Origin: Myotis daubentonii
Taxonomy: Eukaryota; Chordata; Mammalia; Chiroptera; Vespertilionidae
Assembly: GCF_963259705.1 (NCBI RefSeq)
Contig: NC_081861.1
Span: 109,274,102 to 109,338,101 of the forward strand
Length of the DNA: 64,000 bases
Reading direction: 5' to 3'
The position numbers and the translations under genes are program-made. Of the stretch, positions 34,532 to 45,851 are shown one piece after another (the stretch's first letter is position 1; each line of letters begins with the position of its first letter). The notes below the pieces were generated by a model. The model had not been told where the DNA came from. It did no database searches and saw only the letters and a program-made list of their open reading frames with translations.

Positions 34532-35091
34532 CTAGTGGCCCGGTGCACAAAATTCATGCACGGGGGAGGGTGTGTTCCTCAGCCTGGCCTGCACCCTCTC
34601 CAATTTGGGACCCCTTGAAGGATGTCCTACTGCCAGTTTACAGGGATTGGGCCTAAACCAGCAGTCAGACATCCCTCTCGCAATCTGAGACTGCTGGCTG
34701 CTAACCAACCGCTCACCTGCCTGCCTGCCTGCCTGATTGCCTCTAACCACTCTGCCTGCCAGCCTGCTCGCCCCCAACTGCCCCCCTGCCAGCCTGATCA
34801 CCCCAAACTGCCCCCCCCCGCTGGCCTGCTCACCCCTACCTTCCCTCCCCACTGGCCTGGTCATCCCCAACTGTCCCCCACTGATGGCCTGCTTGCCCCC
34901 AACTGGCCCCCCTGCTGGTCTGCTTACCCCCAACGGCCCCACCCCCAACCAGCCTAATCACCCACAACTGCCCTCCCCTCTTGGCTTCTAACAGTCTCTA
35001 CCTCGGCCCTGCTTTGTCCAGAAGAACATCTGGAAGGTTTCCTGGAAGTTCTCCAGGTCTAATTAGCATATTTCTCTTATATTAGTCTAGA
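34532..35091 (-). mobile_element. Non-autonomous Helitron with internal tandem repeats
   Basis: The 3' terminus (minus) is hairpin GTGCA...TGCAC plus CGGGCCACTAG at 34532. The 5' end is near 35091 (TCTAGACTAATATAAG). Between about 34710 and 34970 are some seven imperfect copies of a roughly 38-bp unit with CTGCCAGCCTGCTC and CCCCCAACTG. Confidence 0.85.
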
Positions 35092-35803
35092 TATATTTGT
35101 CTGTAAATATGGTTATGATTGCAGATATGAGTAGGACCAGGTAAAATTTTATAGAATGGGCCTTTCATTACAGATGGTTTGCCATGTATGCATTTTTTTC
35201 TAAAGAAGTAAAAATTACTTTAAAAAATGTTTCAGGAAGACTTTGAGAAATTTACAGTATCTGCTTTTCTTCCAAGAAAGTTGTCACTTTTATGCCAGAG
35301 TGAGAATTATTTGTATGCTTTGTATGTCAGCATTGGGCCACTGTGACTGGGGGGCACTTAGCTTGACTTGAGAGTAATTATCTTCCTCACTGGCTGGGAG
35401 GGAGGGTGGGAGGCAGAGGAGATAAATACTCGGTTCTGGATTATTCATAGATTGCTGACTTTCTGAATTGATTGTGCAAGCCTCTCCTTTTATTGATGTC
35501 CACCTTCTATTGACAGACATCTACCCTGGGAGAGAAATGAGATGAAACTCTCTTTCTTTTCATTGTAAAAAGCATTTGAATTCCTAAGGTGTGATAAGGC
35601 TACCCAGCCATCCACAGTCAAGGTACACATTTTCATGGAGGATGTTACCACTCTTGAATAAATTAAAACAATTTTTTTCTTTTAATTTAAACTTTCATCT
35701 ATAATTGTTTTCTTGTTACTTAAAAGCTAGTTTTTTTGAAACTACTTCCAAAGCTTTTCAAGCTGTATATGTCCTTGGAATGAATTTATAAATAAGAATT
35801 GAG
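35092..35803. other. Single-copy intron DNA with a conserved-looking block
   Basis: The part at about 35270-35540 (GTCAGCATTGGGCCACTGTG, GATAAATACTCGG, GGATTATTCATAGATTGCTGAC) has balanced composition and no repeat features. Candidate conserved element. Confidence 0.35.
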
Positions 35804-35936
35804 CCCAGCAGGTGTGCCTCAGTGGTTTAGCATCAACCTATGAACCAGGAAGTCACAGTTTGATTCCAGGTCAGGCCACATGCCCGGGTTGTGGGCTTGA
35901 TCCCCAGTATAGGGCGTGTAGGAGAGTTGTTGTGAA
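35804..35936 (+). mobile_element. Ves-type SINE, truncated
   Basis: Head GCAGGTGTGCCTCAGTGGTTTAGC and the B-box region GTTTGATTCCAGG are present; the body stops after GGGCGTGTAGGAGAG. Confidence 0.8.
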
Positions 35937-37212
35937 CTCTTCAGTGATGTTTTCCCCAGGATATTTGCAGATGTGGTTGGGAAAAGTCATTTCATCCCCG
36001 ACTTTTGCATGTCAGGTGCTGGGGTGCTGGGGTGCCGCCTTGCCTGTGCCAGGCTCTCCGATCCTGATGCAGCTATCTCTCGCTCTGATCGCCATGGTGA
36101 CCACAGGGTGCAGGCCAGGCATTAAAAGTATTTATATCAAATGCCTTGTATAAGCAAGAGTTGATGATTTTGGTTTATTGCATAAATTCTGAAGCCTGTT
36201 TTGGTTTAATTCTTCACTGGATGCATACATTTTATTCTTTACTTGAGCAAATTACTTAAGCATTTTGAACCCATGTCTATGAAATATGACTTACTATACT
36301 ATCTACAATATAGTGTTGTTAGGAGAACTATATGAATAGTTTCTGGCACATATCAAGAGTTCAATGTGCTTTGAATATTTTTTTCTGGTACATAGTAAGT
36401 GTTCAATGAATGTGATTCCCATTGATACTAAACTTATATATTATAATTTTTCTAAGTAGTAGCCATAACTGCTAGTTGTAGTTTTAATTACTCAACATAA
36501 TGATAAAGTCCATTTATGAACCTCTTTGATACTATAAATGGTAACTCAGAAGTCTTCCCATAATAGAAGTGAAAATTAGAACTCAGAACTACTAAATGTT
36601 TCTTATTAAATTTATAATTGCTATGTATTGTTAATTTGATTTTATAATTACTGTTTTCCCTTTTCCTACTTCATTTCCCTCTTTCTATTTCTTTTACTTT
36701 TTAAAACCTATGTTCCTCTACACTCTTTTTCCATCTAAAATAGGTTTTGATGATGTGGTTGGCAAATGGCACTAATTGGATTTCTGCTATCTGTCTCCCT
36801 GAGTAGGGTGATTTAAGCTATTTACCCTCTGGTTGGGGAGAAGTGCAAACCATTTAATCACAAGTGTCCTTGGTTTAGGGAAGATAGGTTTTACTAGATG
36901 GCTGCAAACTTTGTCTATCTGCCTCAGTCTCTCTATTCCACTTGCCCTGGCTTAGTGGCTTATCTCATTAAGCCCTCAGAAACTTCAATCTTTGAAATCT
37001 TTTAAGGCCAATGAGGAAGGATGGTCTGTCTCTAGTGACAGCTTTATTCTGACAAGGGCTATGGTCCCCGCCTATATAGGGTATGGATTTTTCTCACTGC
37101 CTGATCTAAGGGGGTCAAGGGAATGGGATCAGAGACTGCAAGAGAGAGGCTGTTAGCTGATTTTTCCAAAGTAGGGATAATCTAGATTCCCTAAAGCATA
37201 ACCATCTTGATA
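35937..37212. other. Intron DNA with a MIR remnant and a conserved-looking block
   Basis: At 36230-36420 a decayed MIR (plus) is suggested by TTTCTGGCACATATCAAGAGTTCAAT. At about 36750-36960 a balanced block (TGGCACTAATTGGATTTCTGC, GAGTAGGGTGATTTAAGC) may be a conserved element. No open frame of interest. Confidence 0.35.
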
Positions 37213-37589
37213 TCCTATATTATAAAAGCCTAATATGCTAAGTGTCCAGTCGTCCGGTTGGCCATTCAACCGATCAAAGCATAATATGCTAATGATATGC
37301 TAAGGCCACTCAACCACTCACTATGATATCCACTGACCAGGGGGCAGATGCTCTGACTGGTAGGTTAGCTTGCTGTTGGGGTCTGGCCGATCGAGACTGA
37401 GTGAGACGGGCCAGACACACCCTGGAGCCCTCCCACAATCCTTCCCCAGCTGGCCAACCTCCCGCATCCTTCCCTGGCCCTGATCATGCACCCGACCCGT
37501 GGGGTCCCTTGGCCTGGCCTGTGCCCTCTCACAATGCGGGCTGAGGGCCCCTTCCCTGAGTGCTTGAATTTTGTGCAGTGGGGCTCGAG
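37213..37589 (+). mobile_element. Non-autonomous Helitron
   Basis: 5' end TCCTATATTATAAAAGCCTAATATGC after host A. The 3' end GAATTTTGTGCAGTGGGGCTCGAG is decayed (hairpin weakened, CTAG now CGAG) before host T. About 377 bp, older than the other Helitrons here. Confidence 0.85.
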
Positions 37590-38310
37590 TGGAATTATAT
37601 CATCCTAGAAGTGAAGTTGGCAGGTGCCTCATATTTCATTGACTCAATTATTTAGTCCTGAAAATAAGTCAGCTCAGTGAAATTGTTGAGTCTCAATTAA
37701 GGAGGTGGTGATGCAGATGGGCTTCCAAAGTGAGACCTATATTGCATAAACAAGCAATCAGGTAATTAATAAAGTCATAGGTATACACACTATGAAAACA
37801 GAAAGAAGAACACAAAGGTTAATAAACACAGCAAATCACAAGTCTGTCAGTTGAGACTTCTAGATTAGAAGGCTTTTGGTGGTATGAAATTAAGCATTGA
37901 CAATTTGATAGATCCTTTTTGTCTGTAGTTTGTGCATCCCTGGTGATGTCATCAGGTGCTAAGTAAATTCTATATAGTATACACAGACATAGCCTTAGGA
38001 AAAAAAAATTAGTTCCCTATAACTCTTAGTCCAAAGATGGGAGAAAAAAATGAAACATTAGCTTGGAGGGTTAAAGACAACTAGAAAAATTCAAGAACTA
38101 GTTCAGTTCACAGGTAAGAACAAAACTTTAAACTTTGAAGACAATTGACTGCATTAGAGTCCAATATCCACAATTGAGCATTGTGATTTTAATTGAAACA
38201 CAGCTTTTCCCCCTAAAATTACCATCATTTTCATTAAAGGGACTTTATTATGTCAGGTTTTAATTTGGCCTGATTATTTGCATAAATACAACAAAATAGC
38301 AATTGGTTAT
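37590..38310. other. Intron DNA without recognised features
   Basis: AT-rich, repeat-poor. Nothing assignable. Confidence 0.4.
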
Positions 38311-38948
38311 ATAGGCTCTTTCAAATCTGTTTTGCTGCTGCATAATATTCCATTATGTAAATGTACCACCATATTTTAATCTATTCATCAACTGATGGGC
38401 ACTGGGATTGTTTCCAGATCTTAGCTATTGTAAAAACACTGCTATGAACATAGAGGTGCGTATATTCTTTCTGATTGCTGTTTGAGGAAACTCCACACTG
38501 TTTTCCATAGTGGTTGTACCAGTGTGTACTCCAACCAACAGTGTACTAGAATTCCTTTTTCTCCATATCCTTGCCAGCACTAGTATAAAAGAAGGATCTC
38601 TTAATTTTTGAGACAGCATGGAGGGACTGAAGAGTATTATGCTAAATGAAATAAGCCAGTCAGAGAAAGATAAGTATCACATGATCTCTCTTATATGTGG
38701 AATTTAACAAACAAAATAAACTGATGAAATAAAAAGATCCAGAGACACTGAAGCATGCAACAGTTTGATCTATTTCAGAGGGAAGGGAGGTGAGTGGGAA
38801 GAGATTAACCAATGAATTTATATGCAAATATGCATAGCCCATGGGAAAACAAGCAGAAAGGAAGGGAGCAGGGTAGAGGGTATCAATTGGGGAAGAGGGA
38901 AAGATACATCTGTAATACCTTTAACAATAAAGATAAATTTTTAAAAAT
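38311..38948 (+). mobile_element. L1 3' end with inverted 5' part (twin priming)
   Basis: 38311-38580 is antisense ORF2 (GCATAATATTCCATTATG, CTGTTTTCCATAGTGG). From about 38583 the strand flips to sense (GGATCTCTTAATTTTTGAGACAGC, then AATAAGCCAGTCAGAG) and runs to the bat L1 tail CTGTAATACCTTTAACAATAAAG. The two parts meet at adjacent points of the L1 sequence, the signature of twin-primed 5' inversion. Confidence 0.85.
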
Positions 38949-39460
38949 TATGCTTTTCTGGAATTTCACTTACAAGGTATCTTCAGATTGAGCTTTAGTC
39001 AGCTCCTCAGGGCACAGAAGCCAAGCCACACAGTGGCCATCTGGCTTTTCTTACAATAACTATAGGTTTGGATGGATTCCTCAAGTTCTTGAGGTTCCCC
39101 AAAAGCCTTGAGATTCTTTCTTTGTCATTTTCTAGGAAAGTAACCTTCACTCCTAAACTGGAGAGACAGCCATGGACTATGAATGAATAAACAAGGTACC
39201 AGGCCACTTTTCCAAGGTGCTTTTATTGGCCTCTTGGTCAATCTTTATTCCTTAAAGTTTTCTGGTAACATTCAGAGGTTAGGCATTTCTCTCTTGACCA
39301 TGGCAATCCAATCAAAGATCACAATTGGAAACTGGTTTTATGTGTCCTATTATAAAGAGAACAGATTCTTACTAGATTTATGCAAATAAACATATAGTTA
39401 TGTTCTTAATTCTGGAGCAATTAGATAAGGAGAAAAATATAAATGCTTCAGTATTACTTA
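38949..39460. other. Intron DNA without recognised features
   Basis: No repeat named. Short frames only. Confidence 0.4.
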
Positions 39461-41080
39461 TCCTATCTAATAAAAGAGAAACATGGTAATTAGCCATACG
39501 ACTGCTACCCTTCCCATTGGCTAATCAGGGCGATATGCAAATTAACTGCCAGCCAAGATGGCGGCCGGCAGCCAGGCTACTGACAGGAACAGGAGGCTTG
39601 CTTGCTTCAGTGACGGAGGACTCCAACGTTCCCCGCCTGCCGCTGCTGGCCTCTGAGCTGCTAAGAAACATTGTTACAAATATAGAAGCTAAACAAAATC
39701 CCAGAAACCTGTTTTCAGTCAGCCAGGATCTCAGAGCTGGAGTTGCAACAAAGTTTCAAATACAGAAAGTAAACAAAGCCAGAAACCTGCTTTCAGCAGC
39801 GAGGTCTCACAGCTAAAGCCGGCTCTCAGCTCCAGTGACAGCCATAAACCCAAGAATAAAAAGAAACCAAAAAAAAGGAAAAAAGGAGCGGTTGGGAGCT
39901 TCAGTCACCTGCCAGGCTGAAAACGGCCCTCAGCCCCTCACCCAGACTGGCCAGGCACCCCAGTGGGGACCTGCACCCTGAAGGGTGTGTGACCAACTGC
40001 AAACAGCCATCATCCCCTCATCCAGGCTGGCCGGGCACCCGAGTGGGGAATCCCACCCTGATCCAGGACACCCTTCAGGGCAAACCAGGAGGCTCCCACC
40101 CATGCACCAGGCCTCTATCCTATATAGTAAAAGGGTAATATGCCTCCCAGCACCAGGATCAGCAGAGCCAAGAGGCCTCCAGGCACGGGGATCAGCGTGA
40201 CAGGGGGCAGTGCCCAAACCCCCTGATCGCCCTGCGGCTCTGTGTGTGACAGGGGGCGGGGCCACAAGCTTCCTATCCACCCTGCTCTGTTCGTGACAGG
40301 GGAAGGTGCCCCAACCCCCTGATCAGCCCTGCTCTGTGCCTGATAGGGGGGAGCTCCCCAACCCCCTGATTGGCTTTACTCTGTGCCTGATAGGGGGCAG
40401 CTCCCCCATCCCCTGATTAGCCCTGCTCTGTGTGTGACAGGGTGCGGCGCCCAGACCCCCCCCATGGGTACTGCTCTGTGCGTGACAGGGTGGAGCCGCA
40501 ACCTCCCCATCAGCCCTGCCCTGAGTGTGACAGGGAGTGGCATCCCAACCCCCCAATTGGCCCTACCCTGAGTGTGACTGAGGGTGGCATCACAACCTCC
40601 TGATTGGCCCTGCTCTGTGCATGATGGGGGGAGCTCCCCGACCCCCTGATGGGCCCTGCTCTGTGTATGACAGGGGGCAGCACCACAACCCCCTGATCTT
40701 CCCTGCTGTGTATGTGACAGGGGTGGTGCCGCAACCTCCCCATCGACCCTGCCTTGAGTGTGAAAGGGGGCAGCGCCCCAACCCCTTAATTGGTCCTACC
40801 CTGAGCGTGACTGAGGGTGGCATTGCAACCTCCTGATCCGCCCTTCTCTGTGCATGACAGGGGGTGGCGCCCCAACTCCCCAATCGGCCCTGCTCTGAGC
40901 CTGACCAGGGACTGCAGGGCAGGCACCTAGGGATTGGGCTTGCCCTCTGCCACCCGGGAGTGGGCCTAAGCCAGCAGGTCGTTATCTCCAGAGGGGTCCC
41001 AGACTGTGACAGGGCACAGGCCAGGCTGAGGGACCCCCCTCCCCCCCGAGTGCACAAATTTTTGTGCACCGGGCCTCTAG
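39461..41080 (+). mobile_element. Composite Helitron (long form)
   Basis: Body A starts TCCTATCTAATAAAAGAG at 39461 after host A and ends CCAGGCCTCTA at 40117. Body B starts immediately with TCCTATATAGTAAAAGGG at 40118 and ends with hairpin GTGCACAAATTTTTGTGCAC plus CGGGCCTCTAG at 41080. The same A/B junction occurs at 11410/11411, so the pair behaves as one family. Body A carries a GC-rich exon-like segment around GCCAAGATGGCGGCCGGCAG (39553-39573). Body B carries the 47-bp minisatellite. Confidence 0.9.
40190..40910 (+). repeat. 47-bp minisatellite inside Helitron body B
   Basis: About fifteen imperfect units spaced about 47 bp, each with a CTGCTCTGTG(T/C)(G/C)TGACAGGGGG core followed by a variable GCNCCCCAACCCCCTGAT segment. 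The homologous array at about 11100-11380 has roughly six units. Confidence 0.9.
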
Positions 41081-41546
41081 TCTATACTAATAAATGGGTA
41101 ATATGCTAATTAGTATGTTTTCCAGATGTCCATTTAGACAAAACCACAGCAGCTGCGAGGGACGAAGGCTGGCAGCATGGTGGCCGGTGCCCTCGCAAGA
41201 GAGGCAGGTCAGCGCCCACACAGAAAATGTGGGCCAGTGCCACGTGCCATTCCAGTGCTGTGGCCCCTTTTGCAGAGGCCTGGGACTCAGGCCTTGCAGC
41301 TGTGGTGACTGGCAGTGGCAGCAGCATCGGGGTGATGGGGGTGGTGCCTTCCCCTCATCTGCTGGTCACCTTCCGCAGAGGGAGGCCAGACTGCAGCTTA
41401 GACCTGCTCCCTGGGCCTAAGCCCCTGGGGGGAGTGGGCCTAAGCCATCAGTAAGACATCCCCTGAGGGCTACCAGACTGTGAGAGGGGGCAGGCTGGGC
41501 TGAGGTACCACCCCAGTGCACTAATTTTCATGCACCAGGCCTCTAG
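41081..41546 (+). mobile_element. Non-autonomous Helitron adjoining the composite
   Basis: 5' end TCTATACTAATAAATGGGTAATATGC directly abuts the CTAG of the preceding element. The 3' end is TTTTCATGCACCAGGCCTCTAG before host T. The interior contains a GC-rich segment (GCAGCATGGTGGCCGGTGCC) and the HeliBat block GGGCCTAAGCCATCAGTAAGACATCC. Confidence 0.88.
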
Positions 41547-42604
41547 TGAAAGTATAATTTACCAAATTGCTTTAGGGAAAAAAGTTTCATTATATCTGGA
41601 AAACAAAAATATTTTAAAAAATAAGCAATATTTTGAACAAAGTTATAAGAATAATAATTTTTATCAGTTCATTCAGCTCATATAACCAATTTTTGTCTTG
41701 ATTATTCACAAATATTTCCATGAATCCAGTTATTCCTTAGAGCTCCATAAATCATTATGTACTTCAAAAAGATGACCTGTTTAGAAACCTGTAATTTAGA
41801 TTGTCAGAGTCCTTTTCACGAGCCTTTCCAAAGATGTAACATCTTTTCAAATGCATCAGAGTAAAACAATGACTGTCTATAAAGAACAAAACAAAATGAC
41901 ATGGTTATAGACATGATTATAGTGTAATTGATAAAAAATGTTGCTTTTCTGTAAGATATAACATTCCATGATAACAATTTCCTGGTAAATAATAATTATT
42001 CTAAAATAACAAAAAAAAGAATAATGCAAAATCAAATTTTTAGATTTAATACACAATTTCAATATATAAGAACAAATAATATGCAAGATTTTAAAATACT
42101 GCACATGGCTCATTGGAAGTGTGCATTGAGCACTAGAAATGAGTCATAAATGCCCCAATGTGTGAACCACAAATGCCCAGAATACTACTGCCCCCACAGG
42201 GAACCATCACTCTTGGCTTGCTCAATGTCACCAACAGGACATCCGCTACCTCTGAGAGCTCCCTGTTTGAACTTGGCTCTGAATCTTTGTAAGTTCCTTC
42301 CTAGAGCAGACTAAAATTTCTAGATCACTCATTTTAATAAAAATATATGTATACAAATAGACCAGAGTTATTATTATTATTTTATTTTGCAAAGCTTCCC
42401 ATGTAATTTCAAGTGTATTTAATAGGCCTAATTTTTTTAGAGTCACATGAGAACTTTTGAAAAAATTTATAATCCATTCTTTCTACCAGCCTTCTTTTAA
42501 TTTCAGTGTTTATTCCATGTTATTCAATATGCTTCTTTTATGGTTCTTCTGTCAAGAAATCCTAGGATTATTATTCAGTTTGCCAGACAAATTCTATCTC
42601 CTCT

Positions 42605-42605
<1 letters not shown>
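41547..42605. other. AT-rich intron DNA
   Basis: No family recognised; frames short. Confidence 0.4.

Positions 42606-42645
<40 letters not shown>
42606..42645. repeat. (CA)n microsatellite
   Basis: About 20 uninterrupted AC units. Confidence 0.97.
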
Positions 42646-42647
<2 letters not shown>

Positions 42648-42744
42648 AAAAAGAAGCATCTGCCTCTCTTTCCCAAGAGAAGATCAGGCTGTACATAGTT
42701 GTTTATATGTCACTCACCCTCCTTAACACACTCAGTTGTTTTGT

Positions 42745-42746
<2 letters not shown>

Positions 42747-42785
<39 letters not shown>
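42747..42785. repeat. (TA)n microsatellite
   Basis: About 19 AT units, 100 bp right of the CA array. Confidence 0.97.
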
Positions 42786-42786
<1 letters not shown>

Positions 42787-42889
42787 AAATTTGTGAAATA
42801 CCTGATATTTTCAGTATCTTCTTTTATGTGATTCTGATACAAAGTTTATTTAGCTAATATGATGGGTTTTTTTATGAAAAAAAAGTTTA

Positions 42890-43340
42890 GCGTATACCTT
42901 TAAATATTCAGATTTTATTGTGTAATTATCAATAAATTCATTCGCCCACATGGTGACAGGCATATTTTTAAGTGTGACTGACTGATGTACAGATTGGGAA
43001 TTGCTGAATTAATGGGCATATTTCAAATTCTTGGCAAGGCTTGGCAGTAATTACATCTACTGAACCACTTGATACGTTGTTGGAAGTAGCCCAGTAAAGT
43101 CACAATTGGCATTTTTGCTTTTTACTTCATACCTGACTATACATTTTAATGATATTATGTTAAAATATTTATGGCCATACAAATAAATGTACTACTTGCA
43201 AAAATAATGGATTTTTACCATTGTGGGTTATTTACTTAATTACTGGGGTCACTTGTGGTAGTATCATTAAAATAATGTATTCTATAGACAAGTTAATGAT
43301 GTTAATAGCTAAAATATTTAGTCTTTTATATTCCAAATAA
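42890..43340. other. Candidate conserved non-coding element
   Basis: A repeat-free tract with words such as TTATCAATAAATTCATTCGCCC, CTTGGCAAGGCTTGGCAG (an NFI-like TTGGC pair), CAGTAATTACATC and CTGAATTAATGGGC. Rich in TAATTA-type sites. No open frame. Confidence 0.38.
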
Positions 43341-43354
43341 CTTAAATGACATTT

Positions 43355-43570
43355 AGTGCTGAACATAGCCCAATTTTGTGCTAAATGTTTTACATGTTCT
43401 TTCTCAATTAATCTTTACAGCAACCACAAAGTAGGTAGATATTATAATATCCATATTAAATATCAGGAAACTTAGAATCAAAGAGCTTTAATATCCTTTC
43501 CAACACATAGATCTATTAATTGGCAGAGCCAAGATTCAACCCCAGGTCTGTCTGATTCATTTCTACTATA
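43355..43570 (-). mobile_element. MIR SINE, minus strand
   Basis: The order GTGCTAAATGTTTTACATG, CTCAATTAATCTTTACAGCAACC, AGGAAACTTAGA, TTGGCAGAGCCAAGATTCAACCCCAGG is the reverse complement of the MIR core and tRNA-like head. An ancient mammalian repeat. Confidence 0.82.
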
Positions 43571-44246
43571 CTATCATAATTTTGGGAGGATACAGTCTTT
43601 CTCTCTCTATTTTGCATCTGTCTCTATCTGTCACTATTTTTTTAGAACTTTGCCAATTGACAATTGTCTCCTAAATAAGATCACTCTAACGTCACTACTT
43701 CATAGAATACAGAAAGCTGAAATTCTAAGAAAAGTTGTATGAATAATAATTACCTCTACTCATTTGCTGCAAAAGATCATACTGGCTTCATTTTAAGTTT
43801 TGGACAAAATGAATTCTATTGCCTACAGACCACTTTATGGTTCCCCCAAGTAATTTTTTTATACTTGTAAAGACTACTATGACAGGTAATATTAATACTT
43901 GTGGGGATGATGTTAATATATGGAATTGCAAAATAATATCAGGAAGAGTACCATTTTCTTCCAATGTCGACAGCAAAATTGGTTTTAATCAGAATATTTT
44001 TCAAGTTATGCAAAACTAACAGTTTATAAGCCTTTCCTCAACCCTGTCATCACACTCAGCATATCATATAGGAGAGCACTGTGCCTTCATTACATGTGAT
44101 TTAATTCCCTATGTAGCTGAATTAATCTTTGAATCTCAAAAATGCAATGTTCAGGTTTTATCCACTGTGCTTTAAAGTGTCACGTAGGGAATATGTACAT
44201 CTTGTATCATTTTTATTTAGAAACAAATATACTGAGACTTTGACTT
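43571..44246. other. Intron DNA without recognised features
   Basis: AT-rich. A 66-codon plus frame at 43819-44019 has no support. Confidence 0.4.
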
Positions 44247-44255
44247 TTACATTTT

Positions 44256-44471
44256 CTTTTTAATATGTTTTTTATTGGTTGCAGAGAGGAAGGGAGAGGG
44301 AGAGAGAAATAGAAACATCAATTATGAGAGTGAATCATTGATTGGCTGCCTCCTGCATGCCCCACACTGAGAATCAAGCCCACAGCTGGCTCATGTACCC
44401 TGACTGGGAATCGAACCATGACCTTCTAGTTCATAGATTGACACTCAACCACTGAGCCACACTGGCCAGGA
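44256..44471 (-). mobile_element. Ves SINE, older subfamily
   Basis: Flanked by TTACATTTT (44247-44255 and 44472-44480). Head at right ends CACTGAGCCACACTGGCCAGG. Confidence 0.93.
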
Positions 44472-44710
44472 TTACATTTTTTTACTGAAACATGACAGCC
44501 TAATTCTAAGAAGGTTATAAGAGTTAGGTATAATTTATTTGGGTAATCCTGTGGTGAATACTTAATTTTTTATTATTAAGTATACTATTAAGCAACAGTT
44601 TCCATTAAATCCAAGTTATAAACTTTTACAGTAACTATTCTATTTTAAAACTTTTGGACTTGACTCTATATCCTTTAGAGTGATGATGGTGATGATGATC
44701 ATAATGATGA

Positions 44711-44874
44711 TCTACAATAATAAAAGCATAATATGCTAATTAGACCAGAGGACCTTTCAGACAAAGCCGGGGCTGTGAAGAAAGCCCGGGTCCTGGGTGC
44801 CAAAGGGAAGCCAGTGCCGGCAGTCAGGGAAGGAAGGCCTACTCTTGCAATGATTTTGTGCAACAGGCCTCTAG
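44711..44874 (+). mobile_element. Very short Helitron
   Basis: Begins TCTACAATAATAAAAGCATAATATGC after host A and ends TTGTGCAACAGGCCTCTAG before T. Only 164 bp: both termini with a GC-rich core of about 90 bp. Confidence 0.85.
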
Positions 44875-45260
44875 TGGTAATAATAAAAGTGTAGAGATGG
44901 TTATTTTCTTAATTAGAGTAATGTTGATTCCTTGATAGAACAGTGGTAGAACATTCTGGTCTATATTCATTCTCCACTACTAGTGTTTATTGCCTGTAAA
45001 CTTTATGAGCATGGAAACAAGATATTCCTGCTTTCTGGATACTGCTCTGCTCAGTCCTTCCCTCTCCCCCTCCCCTCCTATATACACCTATTCACCCATT
45101 TTTCCAATTTTCCTTTCTGATAATTGATCTTCTTCATTTTATTGTCCATTTTTAAGTTTATTCAGCAAACATTTGAGTTGACTAATGTACACATAACTCC
45201 ACATTAGTAACACTACCAGCACTAGGAATGTAAAGATGAGCAAAAGCTAGCCTCTGTTCT
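44875..45260. other. Intron DNA without recognised features
   Basis: The end at about 45160 (TTCAGCAAACATTTGAG) hints at an ancient repeat tail. Confidence 0.4.
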
Positions 45261-45450
45261 TTTAAAAAAAAATTCTTTATTGTTGAAAGTATTACATGTC
45301 TCTTTTTTTCCCCCATTGACCCTTTCCAGCCCACTCTTGCCTCCCACCCCAGGTCCTCATCACCCCATTGTCTGAGTCTTTGGGCCATGCATATATGCAT
45401 GCAGGGTCCTTGGTTAATTACCTCCCACCTACCCACCTTCCCCCATAGTG
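45261..45450 (-). mobile_element. Bat L1 3'UTR, minus strand, severely truncated
   Basis: Antisense tail TTCTTTATTGTTGAAAGTATTACATG followed by the C-rich 3'UTR. Confidence 0.85.
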
Positions 45451-45851
45451 AGAAGGGTCACTCAGAGAAGAGCATAGAAGTAGAAAAAGTCAGTTAAGGG
45501 GCTCTTGAGATAGTGCAAATGAAAGAGGAATGAGGGTACAAATGAAGGCAGTGGCAGTGTGAATGGAAATCAAACCAATACAAAATATATTCCAGGAATT
45601 TCACAATTTTAGCAGGGAACAAAAAGGTGAAGAGATGGCAGTGATACTTATTAGACAGAATAGCACCTGACACATTAGGAACTCAAAATTTTCCAATTTA
45701 AATAAATTTTACAAATTCCAGATATAGAGAATAAAAGAGCTAGATCTCTTTAATTGATTAATAGTCTATTTATTATTGGGTATGTTGAACTGAAGATGTT
45801 GTAGTAAATTGTTTTACTAAAAACTAACCAGTGACCCCTTATAATCTAGAA

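Noticed and set aside
34532..34957. Proline- or glycine-rich frames of 111-138 codons
   Set aside because: They result from the 38-bp repeats of a Helitron.
40190..40910. CRISPR-like array of repeats with variable parts
   Set aside because: The units diverge throughout, lie inside a Helitron in a mammalian genome, and there are no cas genes.
40590..41069. A 159-codon minus-strand frame rich in repeats
   Set aside because: It is produced by the 47-bp minisatellite of the Helitron; no protein family.
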